DNA of 64,000 nucleotides from Salinicola acroporae (GTDB taxonomy: Bacteria > Pseudomonadota > Gammaproteobacteria > Pseudomonadales > Halomonadaceae). The stretch spans positions 186,001 through 250,000 of the forward strand of contig NZ_PZJW01000004.1 in NCBI RefSeq assembly GCF_003206615.1, given 5' to 3'. A model generated the notes under the pieces. It saw nothing but the letters and a program-made list of their open reading frames with translations. It did not search any database and was not told the origin of the DNA. This document shows, piece after piece, positions 10,920 to 21,053 of this stretch; position 1 is the first letter of the stretch; each line of letters begins with the position of its first letter. The translations under genes were made by a program, and so were the position numbers.

Positions 10920-11558
10920 TCACTCGCTCTCGGTGCGTTCCTCGCGGACTTTCTCGATCAAGGCGCTGGCAATCTTCGGCATGTTTTCCAGCGAGCCGGC
11001 GGAGTCGGGCGTGACCACATAGCGGCCATCGACGATCAGGTCCGGCACGCCCATCAACTGGTAGCCACGCATCTTGGCCGAAGCCTGCTGGATCTCGCTC
11101 TTGACGCCGAAGGAGTCGAGCGCCTTGAGGGCTTCCTCCTTGCTGACGCCATAATGGGTGAAGAATTCGGCGATGTCGTCCTTGTCGGTCAGCCGCTTGC
11201 CCTGCTTGTGGATGGCGTCCATGAAGTCCTGACGCATCTCGTCCTCGATGCCGAGCTGACGGGCTGCGTAGAACGCGATGGCGTGCTGCTCCCAGACCCG
11301 ACCCAGCGGCGCTGCCATGCGATCGAAGGTAACGTCGTCCGGCAGTTGGGCAACCCACTCGTTGAGCGGCTTCTCCAGCGCGTAGCAGTGCGGGCAGCCG
11401 TACCAGAACACTTCGGTGACTTCGATCTGGTCCGCCGGCACCTCGGTTTTCATCGGTTCGTCGACGACTTGATAGTCCTGGCCCTCGACGATGTCCGCCG
11501 CCATCACCGCGCCCGAGAACGTCAGCCCGGCCAATAGCGCCACGAAAGACTTGATCAT
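10920..11558 (-). CDS. dsbA: Thiol:disulfide interchange protein DsbA
   Basis: This periplasmic thiol oxidase introduces disulfides into exported proteins and is reoxidised by DsbB. It has 212 residues with a cleavable signal peptide (MIKSFVALLAGLTFSGAVMA, cleavage likely after residue 20). The active site CPHC lies at residues 55-58 in FWYGCPHCY. The cis-Pro region appears as MGVPDLIVDGRYVV. The gene is first in a two-gene unit with the EEP hydrolase and is divergent from engB. Confidence 0.95.
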   Translation of the reverse strand: MIKSFVALLAGLTFSGAVMAADIVEGQDYQVVDEPMKTEVPADQIEVTEVFWYGCPHCYALEKPLNEWVAQLPDDVTFDRMAAPLGRVWEQHAIAFYAARQLGIEDEMRQDFMDAIHKQGKRLTDKDDIAEFFTHYGVSKEEALKALDSFGVKSEIQQASAKMRGYQLMGVPDLIVDGRYVVTPDSAGSLENMPKIASALIEKVREERTESE

Positions 11559-11875
11559 GCGTTACTGCTCCTGAAGGTCGATAAGTTGTTGTGAAACAGG
11601 TTTCAAGGAAATCACTGCCAGGCGACGGGGCCTCGGCTCGGTTGATGACGCGCCACGCCTGTTGGAGCCTCAGAGGGCCGCGAGGTTCCCTCGCTAGCCT
11701 GCTACCGATCACTTTCCCATAGCCTGACAGAAATGGCCGGAAAAGCGTAGGGCATCCAATGCCCGCCGCCGGGAGACAGCGGCAGCGGACCGGGGGATGA
11801 CGTTGGCGCTCAGCCGATGGCGAGTACGCGTGATACACTGCGCGGCGCCAACGCCTCAAGATGATCGAGCCCACC
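11559..11875. promoter_or_regulatory. Divergent dsbA/engB intergenic region
   Basis: No gene is seen in this stretch of about 317 bases. Two elements stand out. One is a small palindrome TGAAAC-AG-GTTTCA at 11592-11605, about 35 bases upstream of dsbA and possibly an operator or leader hairpin. The other is an extended -10-like TGATACACT at 11831-11839 facing engB, without a convincing -35. Both are weak, sequence-only calls. Confidence 0.35.
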
Positions 11876-12493
11876 ATGACCGCCACGCCCGAGCGCCGCA
11901 ATTACCAGACCGCGACTTTCCTGATCAGCGCGCCGGCGCTGGCCAAGTGCCCGTCGGATCGCGGGGTCGAGATCGCCTTCGCCGGCCGCTCCAACGCGGG
12001 CAAGTCCAGTGCGATCAATGCACTGACCCAGCAGCGGGCGTTGGCACGGACCTCAAAGACGCCGGGGCGCACGCAGTTGATCAACTTCTTCACCCTGCAG
12101 AACGACGAACAGCTCAGGTTGGTCGACCTGCCGGGCTACGGTTACGCCAAGGTGCCGGAGGCGATGAAGAAGGAGTGGCAGGCCCATCTCGCCGATTATC
12201 TGCAGCACCGCCGCTCGCTGGCCGGCCTGATCCTGCTGATGGACGTGCGTCATCCGCTCAGCGATTTCGATATCCAGCTGCTGGAGATGGCGGACGACCG
12301 CGCGTTGCCGGTGCACATTCTGCTGACCAAGGCCGATAAGCTGAAACAGGGGCCGGCCAAGGCCTCGCTGCAGCAGGTCAAGCAGCGCCTGGCCGAATGG
12401 GAGGACCTGGTCAGCGTGCAGCTGTTCTCCGCGCTCAAGCGCCAGGGGCTGGATCAGGCTTATTCCGTGATGGATCGGTGGTTGGCCCGTTGA
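11876..12493 (+). CDS. engB: Ribosome biogenesis GTP-binding protein EngB/YihA
   Basis: This is an essential small GTPase (205 residues) acting in large-subunit ribosome assembly. The G motifs are G1 [10 protein letters not shown]3 DLPGYGYAK and G4 TKADK, with the SALKRQG region as G5-like. An in-frame ATG 15 bases upstream (11861) is also possible. I prefer 11876 because it leaves a more reasonable leader after the putative extended -10 and starts close to the conserved [12 protein letters not shown] segment. The gene stands alone between dsbA and the yigB operon. Confidence 0.93.
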   Translation: MTATPERRNYQTATFLISAPALAKCPSDRGVEIAFAGRSNAGKSSAINALTQQRALARTSKTPGRTQLINFFTLQNDEQLRLVDLPGYGYAKVPEAMKKEWQAHLADYLQHRRSLAGLILLMDVRHPLSDFDIQLLEMADDRALPVHILLTKADKLKQGPAKASLQQVKQRLAEWEDLVSVQLFSALKRQGLDQAYSVMDRWLAR

Positions 12494-12829
12494 AGCTCCC
12501 TCGGGTTGGCGACTCATTTGAATTTCCCACTTACCACTGACCGAGTACTGGCCACCCTTTTGCTCGTTGATGCGAGGGGCAAGCCCCTCGCACTCCCCTT
12601 TTTGACGCCCAGGGCGGCGAAACCCTTCGCGCGCCATCGCTGAGCTCGGGTCGGCGCGAAAGGGCATCCTGCCCAACGCACCTCTTGCATCATCCATGAT
12701 GCAAGACCCGGCTCATCGATTCCGCGCGTAGCGCCGCCCTGAACAGGCGTCGAATGGTGGCCAATTCCAGCAATGTCGTGAGTCAGGTGCCGTTGACCCC
12801 GCCATCGGGGAGGCACTGGGGAGGCGCTA
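12494..12829. repeat. Intergenic region with two perfect inverted repeats
   Basis: No gene is supported here. Two hairpins are visible. TGCGAGGGGC-AA-GCCCCTCGCA at 12571-12592 is followed by a pyrimidine run ending in five Ts, and probably acts as the engB terminator. TTGCATCAT-CC-ATGATGCAA lies at 12685-12704. Together they suggest a dispersed REP-like element or a relic insertion between convergent genes, but repetition elsewhere cannot be tested here. Confidence 0.5.
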
Positions 12830-13564
12830 TCAGCGCGGTTGTTCGTCCAGCCGGGCAACGATCTCCGGCAACTCTCTCACATGCGTCACGCGATGCACTC
12901 GCGGCGGCAGTTCGCGCTCGCCCTCGTTCTTGGCATCGATCCACACCGCATGCATGCCGAGACGCTGGGCCGCCATCACGTCCTCCTCCCAGTTGTCACC
13001 CACGTGCAGGGCGCGATAGGGCTGGGTGCCGAGCGAGGCCACGGCGGACAGGAAGGGGCGTGAGTCGGGCTTGGGAGCGTGCATCTCGCCAGCCAGAATG
13101 ATTACGTCGAAATGATGATCCAGCGCCAGCCGGCGCACGTCGACATTGCCGTTGGTGATGATGCCGAGCCGATAGCGGCGCGCCCAGGCGTCGAACATCG
13201 GTACGACCTCCGGGTAGAGCGAGACGTCGTGACGCAGTGTCATGAAGTGCTCGAATCCCGCTCTCGCCCAGCGCTGCGCGTCCGCGAGTGGCAGACCATG
13301 CTCGAGCAGCAGCTCGACCATGGCGCGTTCGCGAATCCAGCTATGATCCCCGCGGCTCATGGGATAACGCTGCATCAGCGATGCGCGCAGGGACTGGTAG
13401 GCTTCAAGCGGAAAGGCTTCGGCCAGCGGCGTTGCGGTCGGGCCACGATGGGCGTCGATCTGTTCGGCAAACCATCGATAATGGGTCGGCTCGGCGTGGG
13501 CCATGACCGGGCCGTTGTGCCACAGCGTGTCGTCGAGGTCGAAGGTGATGGCGTCCAGCGGCAT
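12830..13564 (-). CDS. yigB: HAD-superfamily phosphatase YigB
   Basis: This is a 244-residue haloacid-dehalogenase-type hydrolase. Motif I ITFDLDDTLW carries the nucleophile Asp at the N-terminus, motif II is the IITNGN stretch, the motif III Lys is in HAPKPDSRPF, and motif IV is HVGDNWEEDVM. In E. coli the equivalent gene next to xerC acts on FMN and on the riboflavin precursor phosphate, and the same order dapF-DUF484-xerC-yigB supports that assignment. It starts 12 bases after xerC and is last in the operon. Confidence 0.88.
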   Translation of the reverse strand: MPLDAITFDLDDTLWHNGPVMAHAEPTHYRWFAEQIDAHRGPTATPLAEAFPLEAYQSLRASLMQRYPMSRGDHSWIRERAMVELLLEHGLPLADAQRWARAGFEHFMTLRHDVSLYPEVVPMFDAWARRYRLGIITNGNVDVRRLALDHHFDVIILAGEMHAPKPDSRPFLSAVASLGTQPYRALHVGDNWEEDVMAAQRLGMHAVWIDAKNEGERELPPRVHRVTHVRELPEIVARLDEQPR

Positions 13565-13576
13565 GGCGAGTGGTCC

Positions 13577-14491
13577 CTAGCGGTTGTCTGAACTCTCGTC
13601 CGAGGAGGCAGCCGGCCTGCGCCGTGCGCGAGGGTGGGCCTTGTCGTAGACCTCGGCGAGCTGCTGCCAGTCCAGCCTCGTGTAGATCTGCGTGGTGGAG
13701 AGATTGGCGTGGCCGAGAAGCTCCTGTACCGCGCGCAGATCCTGACTCGATTCCAGCAGATGGCTGGCGAAGGAGTGGCGTAGCCGGTGCGGATGGAGGT
13801 GTTCCGGCAGGCCACGCTTGCGGGCGGTGTCGGCCAGGCGGGCCTGGATCGAGCGATGACCCAGGCGACCGCCGTGCTGGGCGATGAACAGCGCGGTCTC
13901 GCCCTCTCCCGCCAGTGCGCTGCGAAACCCGAGCCACGCTCGGATGGCGTCGCTCGCGCGGCTGCCCAGCGGTACCTGGCGCGGTTTGCCGCCCTTGCCG
14001 ACGACCCGCACGTGACGTTCGTCGAGGCTGGAGAGTTCGAGCGCCGCCAGCTCGGCCAGGCGTAGCCCGCAGGAGTAGAACAGCTCCAGCATGGCCTGGT
14101 CGCGTACCTCGAGCGGGTCGCCGTCGTGAGGCGTATCCAGAAATCGGCCGAGCAGGTCGACGTCCACCGGGCTCGGCAGATGGCGCGGCTGTCTGGGCGC
14201 TTGGGTCAGCTGTACCGGGTTGTGATCCAGCTCGCCCCGCCTGACCAGCTCATCGGCGAAACGGGACAGCGCGGCGCGCCGCCTCGCCAGGGTCCTGGGC
14301 GCCATGCCACGGGTGCGTTCGTGGGCCAGGTAGCGGCGCAGCAACGTCACGTCGAGCTGGTGCCAGGCGTGCACGTCCTGGGTTTCGAGATAACCGATCA
14401 GGCCGCCGATATCGCGGCGATAGGCATCCACCGTCGCCGGACTGGCGCGCTGCGCCAGCCGCTTCAGGAAGGCGTCAAGTGCGGCTTGCAC
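13577..14491 (-). CDS. xerC: Tyrosine recombinase XerC
   Basis: This recombinase acts with XerD at dif to resolve chromosome dimers. The N-terminal SAM-like core-binding domain (VQAALDAFLKRLAQ onward) is followed by the catalytic domain with Arg in CGLRLAELAAL, His/Arg in HPHRLRHSFASHLL, His in LLGHANLSTTQ and the nucleophile Tyr in IYTRL. No ATG gives a full-length protein. GTG at 14491, six bases after CGAGG, gives 304 residues, the normal length. A second GTG at 14506 is possible. It overlaps the end of the DUF484 gene by 17 bases. Confidence 0.9.
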   Translation of the reverse strand: MQAALDAFLKRLAQRASPATVDAYRRDIGGLIGYLETQDVHAWHQLDVTLLRRYLAHERTRGMAPRTLARRRAALSRFADELVRRGELDHNPVQLTQAPRQPRHLPSPVDVDLLGRFLDTPHDGDPLEVRDQAMLELFYSCGLRLAELAALELSSLDERHVRVVGKGGKPRQVPLGSRASDAIRAWLGFRSALAGEGETALFIAQHGGRLGHRSIQARLADTARKRGLPEHLHPHRLRHSFASHLLESSQDLRAVQELLGHANLSTTQIYTRLDWQQLAEVYDKAHPRARRRPAASSDESSDNR

Positions 14492-15215
14492 GGGAGGCCT
14501 CGGCACGCCGCAACAGTCGGCTGACCACTTCTCCCAGGTACTCCGTGAACAGCGTATCCAGGGTGGCCCGGAAGTGCTCGCCATCGTGGCTGGCCAGCAG
14601 CAGGAAGCCCAGCGACTCCCCCTGGGTCAGGCGGGTGATGGCGCAGGAGCCGGATTCCGGCGGGGCGGTGCAGTGCGGCAGCAAGGCCTCCCAGTCTTCC
14701 CGGTCAAGCGTGGTGCAGCGGCTGGTCTGTTCATTGAGCAGCAGTTCCAGACGCTGACGCGCAGCGTCGGTCAAGGCGAACCGGGGCGGCTGCCAGGCGT
14801 TGGTATCCCGGGGCGTGGCGTGGCAGGCTGGCGGCGCTTCCAGCCACAGCCCGATGCCTTGGGTACGGAAGCGCTCGGCCAGTTGTGTCGACAGCGCCTC
14901 GGCCAGGGCATCGGCGCTCTCGGCCTCGATCAGGCCCAGCACCAGTTCGCGGGTACGGCGATACTGCGCCTCGTTGTAGCGCGCCGACTCGAGCAGGTTC
15001 TCGAGCCGCCACTCCGCGTCCTCGGCTCGGTGGCGCAGGTCGTGCACCAGCCGCTCCAGTAGGGATACGGCGCCTGGAATGTGGGGGTGAGGCACCTTGA
15101 GTTGCTGTAGCAGTCCCTCTCGGCCGACGAAAAAATCGGTATGTTGCGCCAGCCATTCGGCAACCCGATCGGGATCCAGTGTCTGGCGAGGCTCGGGGAC
15201 CTGGGCGCGTGACAT
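14475..15215 (-). CDS. DUF484 family protein
   Basis: This is a conserved protein of unknown function (246 residues) always found beside xerC in gammaproteobacteria. The N-terminus has the typical DPDRVAEWLAQHTDFF segment, a coiled helix follows, and the C-terminal part is GAF-like with GFLLLASHDGEHF. The open frame extends upstream, but the ATG at 15215 has AGGAGA ten bases before it and starts MSRAQVPEP. It is translationally overlapped with xerC, which suggests a related role, although none is established. Confidence 0.88.
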   Translation of the reverse strand: MSRAQVPEPRQTLDPDRVAEWLAQHTDFFVGREGLLQQLKVPHPHIPGAVSLLERLVHDLRHRAEDAEWRLENLLESARYNEAQYRRTRELVLGLIEAESADALAEALSTQLAERFRTQGIGLWLEAPPACHATPRDTNAWQPPRFALTDAARQRLELLLNEQTSRCTTLDREDWEALLPHCTAPPESGSCAITRLTQGESLGFLLLASHDGEHFRATLDTLFTEYLGEVVSRLLRRAEASRASRT

Positions 15216-15274
15216 GCGTTGGTTCTCCTGTGAATCCCTGACGAGACAGCAGCCTGTCCCGCCGTATCTTTTTA

Positions 15275-16108
15275 TTAGTTCAAGGCAACGCGCCCTTCGA
15301 AGACGCGTTCGGCAGGGCCGGTCATGACGATGGGCGTTTCGCCACCTTTCCACTCGAGCGTCAAGCGGCCGCCGCGCAGTTCGACGTCGACGGGGCTCTG
15401 CAGCACACCTCGGCGAATACCGCAGGCCACCGCCGCGCAGGCGCCGGTACCACAGGCCAGCGTTTCGCCGACGCCGCGCTCGTAGACGCGCAGGCGGATG
15501 GCGTGAGGGGAAACGATCTGCATGAATCCGATATTGGCCTGGCGCGGAAAGCTGGGGTGCCGCTGCAACTTCGGCCCCAGTTCACCGACCGGGGCGGCGT
15601 CGACGTCGTCGACTTGCAACACGGCATGCGGGTTGCCCATCGAGGCGACGTTGAACGTGACGGTCCGGCCGTCGATATCGAGATGGTGCGATGTCTCGTC
15701 GCGATCGGCGACGAAGGGTATATCCGCCGGCGCGAAACGTGGCGTGCCCATGTCGACCCGCACCCGGCCGTCGTCGTCGACCTTCAGCGACAACGGGCCG
15801 CCCAGGGTCTCGACCTGGAACTCGCGCTTGTGGGTCAGGCGCTGGTCGATGACGAAGCGGGCGAAGCAGCGGGCACCGTTGCCGCAGTTCTCCACCTCGC
15901 CGCCGTCGGCGTTGAAGATCCGGTAACGGAAATCCATGTCCGGCTTGCGTGGCGGCTCCACCAGCAACAACTGGTCGAACCCGATGCCGAAGTGACGGTC
16001 GGCCAATTGACGAATCTGGTCGTCCCGCAGGTAGGCCCGCTGGGTGATCAGGTCCACCACCATGAAGTCGTTGCCCAGGCCGTGCATCTTGGTGAAGTTC
16101 AGCAGCAT
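15275..16108 (-). CDS. dapF: Diaminopimelate epimerase
   Basis: DapF interconverts LL- and meso-diaminopimelate, feeding lysine and peptidoglycan synthesis. It is a 277-residue cofactor-independent epimerase with the two catalytic cysteines in [10 protein letters not shown] and [11 protein letters not shown], and the start [15 protein letters not shown]. The ATG shares one base with the lysA stop (TGATG), so LysA and DapF are translationally coupled. A longer open frame upstream is inside lysA. Confidence 0.96.
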   Translation of the reverse strand: MLLNFTKMHGLGNDFMVVDLITQRAYLRDDQIRQLADRHFGIGFDQLLLVEPPRKPDMDFRYRIFNADGGEVENCGNGARCFARFVIDQRLTHKREFQVETLGGPLSLKVDDDGRVRVDMGTPRFAPADIPFVADRDETSHHLDIDGRTVTFNVASMGNPHAVLQVDDVDAAPVGELGPKLQRHPSFPRQANIGFMQIVSPHAIRLRVYERGVGETLACGTGACAAVACGIRRGVLQSPVDVELRGGRLTLEWKGGETPIVMTGPAERVFEGRVALN

Positions 16109-17370
16109 CAGCTCTCCCCCGGCAGCCGTGACTCCAGCGCCCACAGCGAGTCGAGGCTCTCGCGACGACGGACCAGATGACTTCGATCGCTGTCGACCAG
16201 GACTTCGGCAGGACGGCCGCGGCTGTTGTAGTTGGATGCCATGGCGAAGCCATAGGCGCCGGCCGAACGCACCGCCAGCAGATCCCCTTCGGCGATCGCC
16301 AGTTCGCGCTCCTGGCCGAGAAAGTCGCCGCTTTCACAGATCGGGCCGACCACGTCGTAGATGGCGCTTGGCCGCGAAGGACGGGTATCGACGCGTTCGA
16401 TGCGTTGCCACGCCTGGTACAGCGATGGCCGGATCAGATCGTTCATGCCGGCATCCACGATGGCGAAGTTCTTGGTCTCGCCGGGCTTGAGATACTCGAC
16501 TCGGGTCAGCATCACGCCGGCGTTGGCGGCGATGGAGCGGCCCGGCTCGAGCAGTAAGGCCAGTTCACGACCTCGCAGGCGTTCTCGCACCGCGTGGACG
16601 AAATCGCCAGCCGCCGGCGGACGCTCATCCTGATAGGTGACGCCCAGCCCGCCACCGATGTCCAGGTGCTCGATCACGATACCGTGATCGGCGAGTCGGT
16701 CGATCAACGCGAGTAGACGATCCAACGCATCGAGATAGGGCGAGAGTTCGGTCAACTGCGAGCCGATATGGCAATCGAGCCCAACGACCTTGAGGTTCGG
16801 CCGTTCGGCGGCCCAGGCGTAGAGGTCGAACACCTCCTCCGCGGCCACGCCGAACTTGTTGGCCTTGAGCCCGGTGGAAATGTAGGGATGGGTCTTGGCA
16901 TCGACGTCCGGATTGACCCGGATCGAGATGTTGGCGACCTGGCCGCGCTCGGCGGCGACGCGATCGAGGCGCTCGAGTTCCGGCCGCGATTCGACGTTGA
17001 AGCACTTGATGCCGACTTCCAGGGCGCGTGCCATCTCGTCGGCCTGCTTGGCGACTCCGGAGAAGACCACCTTGGCCGGATCGCCACCGGCTGCCAGGAC
17101 GCGCTCCAGCTCGCCCACCGAGACGATGTCGAAGCCGGCACCGAGACGGGCGAGCACGTCGAGTACGGCAAGGTTGGAGTTGGCCTTGAGCGCATAGCAG
17201 ACCAGATGTGGCATGTCGCCCAGGGCGTCGCTGTAGGCTCGAAAGTGCCGGGTCAGGGCGGCCCGGGAGTAGACGTAGCAAGGCGTGCCGTACTGCTCGG
17301 CCAGTTGATCCAGCGCAATACCCTCGGCATGCAGCACGCCATCGCGGACGGGGAAGTTGTCGGGGGTCAC
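16108..17370 (-). CDS. lysA: Diaminopimelate decarboxylase
   Basis: This PLP enzyme performs the last step of lysine synthesis, meso-DAP to L-lysine. It has 420 residues. PLP-lysine is in CYALKANSN, the barrel His in LDCHIGSQL, the GGGLGV phosphate-binding loop follows, and the C-terminal active-site Cys lies in [10 protein letters not shown]. The start is GTG at 17370: it overlaps the lptM stop (GTGA) and has GAGGAGCTGCC just before it. The open frame continues 200 bases further up, but that is lptM sequence in another frame. Confidence 0.94.
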   Translation of the reverse strand: MTPDNFPVRDGVLHAEGIALDQLAEQYGTPCYVYSRAALTRHFRAYSDALGDMPHLVCYALKANSNLAVLDVLARLGAGFDIVSVGELERVLAAGGDPAKVVFSGVAKQADEMARALEVGIKCFNVESRPELERLDRVAAERGQVANISIRVNPDVDAKTHPYISTGLKANKFGVAAEEVFDLYAWAAERPNLKVVGLDCHIGSQLTELSPYLDALDRLLALIDRLADHGIVIEHLDIGGGLGVTYQDERPPAAGDFVHAVRERLRGRELALLLEPGRSIAANAGVMLTRVEYLKPGETKNFAIVDAGMNDLIRPSLYQAWQRIERVDTRPSRPSAIYDVVGPICESGDFLGQERELAIAEGDLLAVRSAGAYGFAMASNYNSRGRPAEVLVDSDRSHLVRRRESLDSLWALESRLPGES

Positions 17371-17636
17371 GGCAGCTCCTCGGCGGTCGGCGAGGTGGCT
17401 GCCGGCGCCGGGCTTGCCTGGGGCGCTGCCGGCTGACGAGACGATGCGTCGGGGTCGCGCTTCGCGGGCGTCTGCCTGGAGGAGGCTGGCTGCGACGGTT
17501 CGTAATCCCCTTGCGGGTCGTAGGTCTTCGAAGCCTCGCTGTCGCCGGGCAGGTAGAGCGGGCCTTTCTGGCCGCAACCGGCCAGCGCCAGCAGCATCGT
17601 GGCCAGGACGATGGCGAGTGCGGCGTTACGCGACAT
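17367..17636 (-). CDS. lptM: LPS translocon maturation chaperone LptM (YifL) lipoprotein
   Basis: This is a small outer-membrane lipoprotein (89 residues) that in E. coli assists oxidative maturation of LptD. The N-terminus has a lipoprotein signal with lipobox LALAGC, followed by the LptM signature GQKGPLYLP. The rest is Pro/Ser/Ala-rich and disordered. The ATG at 17636 has AGGAG upstream. It overlaps the argH end by 11 bases and lysA by four, in the widely conserved argH/lysA neighbourhood. Confidence 0.88.
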   Translation of the reverse strand: MSRNAALAIVLATMLLALAGCGQKGPLYLPGDSEASKTYDPQGDYEPSQPASSRQTPAKRDPDASSRQPAAPQASPAPAATSPTAEELP

Positions 17637-19038
17637 GACGGCTCTCCTGCAACGTGGCGAGCGCATCGCGGGCGCGCTGGGCGGCGGCGCGAACCTGGTC
17701 GGGCGCGGTCCCGCCGATATGGTTGCGGGCGGCGACCGACCCTTCCAGCGTCAGCACCTCGAATACGTCATCAAAGATCACATCGGAGAAGCGCTTGAGC
17801 TCGTCGAGGGACATCTCGGAGAGATCCTTGCCCTGCTCGATGCCGTAGGCGACCGCCTTGCCGACGATCTCGTGGGCATCGCGAAACGCGACACCGGCCC
17901 TGACCAGATAGTCGGCGAGATCGGTAGCGGTCGAGAAGCCCCGGCGCGCCGCCTCGAGCATGTTGTCCGGCTTGGCTACCAGCGCCGGTGCCATGTCGGC
18001 GAAGGCGCGCAGACAGCCCTTGACCGTGTCGAGGGTGTCGAACAGCGGCTCCTTGTCTTCCTGGTTGTCCTTGTTGTACGCCAGCGGTTGGGACTTCATC
18101 AGCGTCAACAGGCTCATCAGGTGGCCGTAGACCCGGCCGGTCTTGCCGCGTACCAGTTCCGGCACGTCAGGATTCTTCTTCTGCGGCATGATCGACGAGC
18201 CGGTGCAGAAACGGTCCGGTAGATCGACGAAATCGAACTGGGCACTGGCCCATAGCACCATCTCTTCGCTCATCCGCGATAGATGCATCAACAGGATGCT
18301 GGCGAAGGCGGTGAACTCGATGGCGAAATCGCGATCGCTCACCGCATCCAGCGAGTTCTCCGCCGGCCGGTCGAAGCCCAGCAGTTCGGCGGTGACGTGG
18401 CGGTCGATGGGGTAGGTGGTGCCGGCCAGCGCCGCCGCGCCCAGCGGCAGCACGTTGACCCGTTTGCGACAGTCGAGCAGGCGCTCGTGATCCCGTGTCA
18501 GCATCTCCTGCCACGCCAGCAGATGGTGGCCGAAGGTCACCGGCTGCGCCGTCTGCAGGTGGGTAAACCCGGGCATGATGGTATCCGCCTCGCGGTCGGC
18601 CAGCTCGATCAGGCCACTGCGCAGGCGCGCGAGTTCGGCGGCCACGGCGTCGATCTCGTCGCGCAGGTAGAGCCGGATATCGGTGGCGATCTGGTCGTTG
18701 CGCGAGCGTCCGGTATGCAGCTTCTTGCCAGTGATGCCGATCTTGTCGGTCAGCCGCGCTTCAATGTTCATGTGGATGTCTTCGAGGGCGATCGACCACT
18801 CGACGTCGCCGCGTTCGATCTCCGCCTCGATGGCGTTGAGCCCATCGACGATACGGTCCCGCTCGTCGTCGGTCAGGACGCCGACCCGGGCCAGCATGGT
18901 GGCGTGGGCGATCGAACCGCGAATATCGTGGTGATAGAGACGCTTGTCGAACGGGATCGAAGCGGTGAAGGCGGCGACGAATGCATCGGTGGGCTCGCTG
19001 AAACGTCCGCCCCAGGATTGGTTGGTTGCCTGCGTCAT
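17626..19038 (-). CDS. argH: Argininosuccinate lyase
   Basis: This enzyme performs the last step of arginine synthesis, cleaving argininosuccinate to arginine and fumarate. It has 470 residues. The fumarase/lyase signature [12 protein letters not shown] is visible near residue 280, with HTGRSRNDQ near 110 and [10 protein letters not shown] near 160. The chosen ATG at 19038 gives [20 protein letters not shown], the normal N-terminus; the open frame begins 78 bases earlier. It is the first gene of the seven-gene operon ending in yigB. Confidence 0.96.
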   Translation of the reverse strand: MTQATNQSWGGRFSEPTDAFVAAFTASIPFDKRLYHHDIRGSIAHATMLARVGVLTDDERDRIVDGLNAIEAEIERGDVEWSIALEDIHMNIEARLTDKIGITGKKLHTGRSRNDQIATDIRLYLRDEIDAVAAELARLRSGLIELADREADTIMPGFTHLQTAQPVTFGHHLLAWQEMLTRDHERLLDCRKRVNVLPLGAAALAGTTYPIDRHVTAELLGFDRPAENSLDAVSDRDFAIEFTAFASILLMHLSRMSEEMVLWASAQFDFVDLPDRFCTGSSIMPQKKNPDVPELVRGKTGRVYGHLMSLLTLMKSQPLAYNKDNQEDKEPLFDTLDTVKGCLRAFADMAPALVAKPDNMLEAARRGFSTATDLADYLVRAGVAFRDAHEIVGKAVAYGIEQGKDLSEMSLDELKRFSDVIFDDVFEVLTLEGSVAARNHIGGTAPDQVRAAAQRARDALATLQESRHVA

Positions 19039-19182
19039 CGAAAATCGAGCTCTGCGTGGTCTACGGGTGAAAACTGCGAAACGATTGCCCGAGTGTATCA
19101 GAGACAGCGTCGGCATAGGACGCTGAAACTTGCGGTCGAAGAGCGGGATGCACGGTCTGCCGCGCGGCTTCCGGTAGCCGTT

Positions 19183-19210
19183 TTTACTCGGTGGGTGACT
19201 GCTTTATCAT
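19183..19210 (+). promoter_or_regulatory. Candidate sigma-70 promoter for hemC
   Basis: TTTACT at 19183-19188 and TATCAT at 19205-19210, spaced 16 bases apart, precede hemC by about 100 bases in the argH/hemC divergent region. The -10 matches consensus at five of six positions and the -35 at four of six. Confidence 0.4.
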
Positions 19211-19308
19211 GGGCCAATGAGGTTCGCGCAGACGAACACCCACTTGATGACGAATCCCGAAGCGCCTGCCCAGGCGTTTCGGGGCGTCCATCCCACTCGG
19301 AGAATGGC

Positions 19309-20259
19309 GTGCTCGACGCTAACAGATTGAGAATCGCAACCCGCAAGAGCGCCCTGGCGCTATGGCAGGCCGAACACGTCAAGGCGCTGCTCGAACACCA
19401 TCATCCGCACCTGACCATCGAGCTGGTACCGCTCTCCACCCGCGGCGATCAGATCCTCGATATGCCACTGGCCAAGGTCGGCGGCAAGGCGCTGTTCGTC
19501 AAGGAGCTCGAGGAGGCGATGCTCGACGGTCGGGCGGACCTGGCCGTTCACTCGATGAAAGACGTGCCGATGCAGTTCCCCGAGGGACTCGGACTCTCGG
19601 TGATCCTGGAAAGTGGAGCGCCCACCGACGCCTTCGTCTCCAACGCCTACGCCAGCGTCGATGCGCTGCCCCAGGGCGCGCGGGTAGGCACCTCAAGCCT
19701 GCGCCGCGGCCTGCAGGTCAGCGCGCGTCGGCCAGACCTGGAGGTGCTCTCGCTGCGGGGCAACGTCCAGACGCGCCTGGGCAAGCTCGACGCTGGCGAT
19801 TTCGAGGCGATCATCCTCGCCACGGCGGGGCTGGAACGGCTCCGGCTCGCCGACCGGATTACCGCGGAGCTCACGCCGGAGGAGAGCCTGCCAGCCTGCG
19901 GCCAGGGGGCGCTGGGCATCGAGTGTCGTCATGACGATGCCGAGCTGGTCTCCCTGCTGGCGCCGCTGGACCACACTGCGACGGCAACCCGGGTGCGTGC
20001 CGAACGGGCGCTCAATACGCGCCTGGATGGCGGCTGCCAGGTGCCGATCGGTGGCTACGCCATGCTCGAGAACGATGGCGATACGCTCTGGCTGCGTGGA
20101 CTGGTGGGGCATCCGGACGGCTCAACCGTCCTGCGCGCCGAGGGCCGAGGGTCGGCCATGGAGCCCGAGTCGCTGGGAATTCGGGTGGCGGAAGAGCTGC
20201 TGGCCCAGGGGGCCGGCGAGATCCTCGCCGAAGTCTACGGGGGCGCTGGCAGCGAGTGA
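19309..20259 (+). CDS. hemC: Hydroxymethylbilane synthase (porphobilinogen deaminase)
   Basis: HemC polymerises four porphobilinogens into hydroxymethylbilane for heme and siroheme. From GTG 19309 it has 316 residues. [18 protein letters not shown] is at the start, the substrate-binding [11 protein letters not shown] and [11 protein letters not shown] are visible, and the dipyrromethane-cofactor Cys is in [11 protein letters not shown] near residue 243. The GTG is preceded by CGGAGA at a good distance; a TTG six codons later is the alternative. The stop overlaps the hemD start. Confidence 0.95.
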   Translation: MLDANRLRIATRKSALALWQAEHVKALLEHHHPHLTIELVPLSTRGDQILDMPLAKVGGKALFVKELEEAMLDGRADLAVHSMKDVPMQFPEGLGLSVILESGAPTDAFVSNAYASVDALPQGARVGTSSLRRGLQVSARRPDLEVLSLRGNVQTRLGKLDAGDFEAIILATAGLERLRLADRITAELTPEESLPACGQGALGIECRHDDAELVSLLAPLDHTATATRVRAERALNTRLDGGCQVPIGGYAMLENDGDTLWLRGLVGHPDGSTVLRAEGRGSAMEPESLGIRVAEELLAQGAGEILAEVYGGAGSE

Positions 20260-21047
20260 TGGCGGGCCGCGTACTGCTGACGCGTCCCGGCGAGCGTGGC
20301 GAGGTACTGGCGCGAACGCTGGAACGGAGCGGCCTGGTCACGGCCGCGCTCGACATCCTGCGCCTGGAGCCCGTGGCGCTGTCGGACAGCGGCCGGGCGG
20401 CAATACTCGATCTGGATCAATTCCACGGCATCATCGTGGTCAGCCCGCAGGCGGCGACGTGTCTTGCCGAGGCCATTGCGTCATACTGGCCGCAGTTGCC
20501 GCAGGGGCTGCGTTTCTACGCCGTCGGCGAAGCTACCGCGGAGCGGCTCCACGCGGAGCTGGGCGTGCCGGCGGTCCTTCCTCCACGGGCCAGCGGCGAG
20601 CACAGCGAAGCGCTGCTGGAAGTGGCGTCGCTCAAGGCGGTGGCGGGCAAGCGCATGCTGCTGGCACGCGGCGAGTCGGGCCGGGAACTACTGCCGGAAC
20701 GGCTGCGAGAGCGGGGAGCCGATGTCGAGGTCCTGGTGCTCTACCGGCGCCATTACCGAGCGCCTTCGCCGCCTGCCAAGGGGTGGCTCGAACATGGCGA
20801 TTTCGCCGCATTGGTGGTGACCAGCGGGGAAATATTGCAACATTTGGTCACGTGGTGTGGCCCGGTTGCGTTGAACCAACCGCTAATCGTCTCGAGTCCG
20901 CGGTTGGCTACACTGGCGGGGAAATTGGGATTCGGCTCGCTTCATGTGGCGTCGGGTGCCTCTCCCGCGGCATTGAACGCAGAGATTCGCGCGGTGCTCG
21001 GTCCACAGGGCGCCACCTTCGATCAGGGTGATCACGGAAAAGGCTAG
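20259..21047 (+). CDS. hemD: Uroporphyrinogen-III synthase
   Basis: HemD closes hydroxymethylbilane to uroporphyrinogen III. It has 262 residues and begins [14 protein letters not shown], typical of the family. A two-domain alternating architecture is suggested by VVSPQAATCLAEAI and VVTSGEILQHLV. The family is poorly conserved, so position after hemC (TGATG overlap) and before hemX/hemY is important support. A GTG one codon earlier (20256) is possible. Confidence 0.92.
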   Translation: MAGRVLLTRPGERGEVLARTLERSGLVTAALDILRLEPVALSDSGRAAILDLDQFHGIIVVSPQAATCLAEAIASYWPQLPQGLRFYAVGEATAERLHAELGVPAVLPPRASGEHSEALLEVASLKAVAGKRMLLARGESGRELLPERLRERGADVEVLVLYRRHYRAPSPPAKGWLEHGDFAALVVTSGEILQHLVTWCGPVALNQPLIVSSPRLATLAGKLGFGSLHVASGASPAALNAEIRAVLGPQGATFDQGDHGKG

Positions 21048-21053
21048 CGATAG

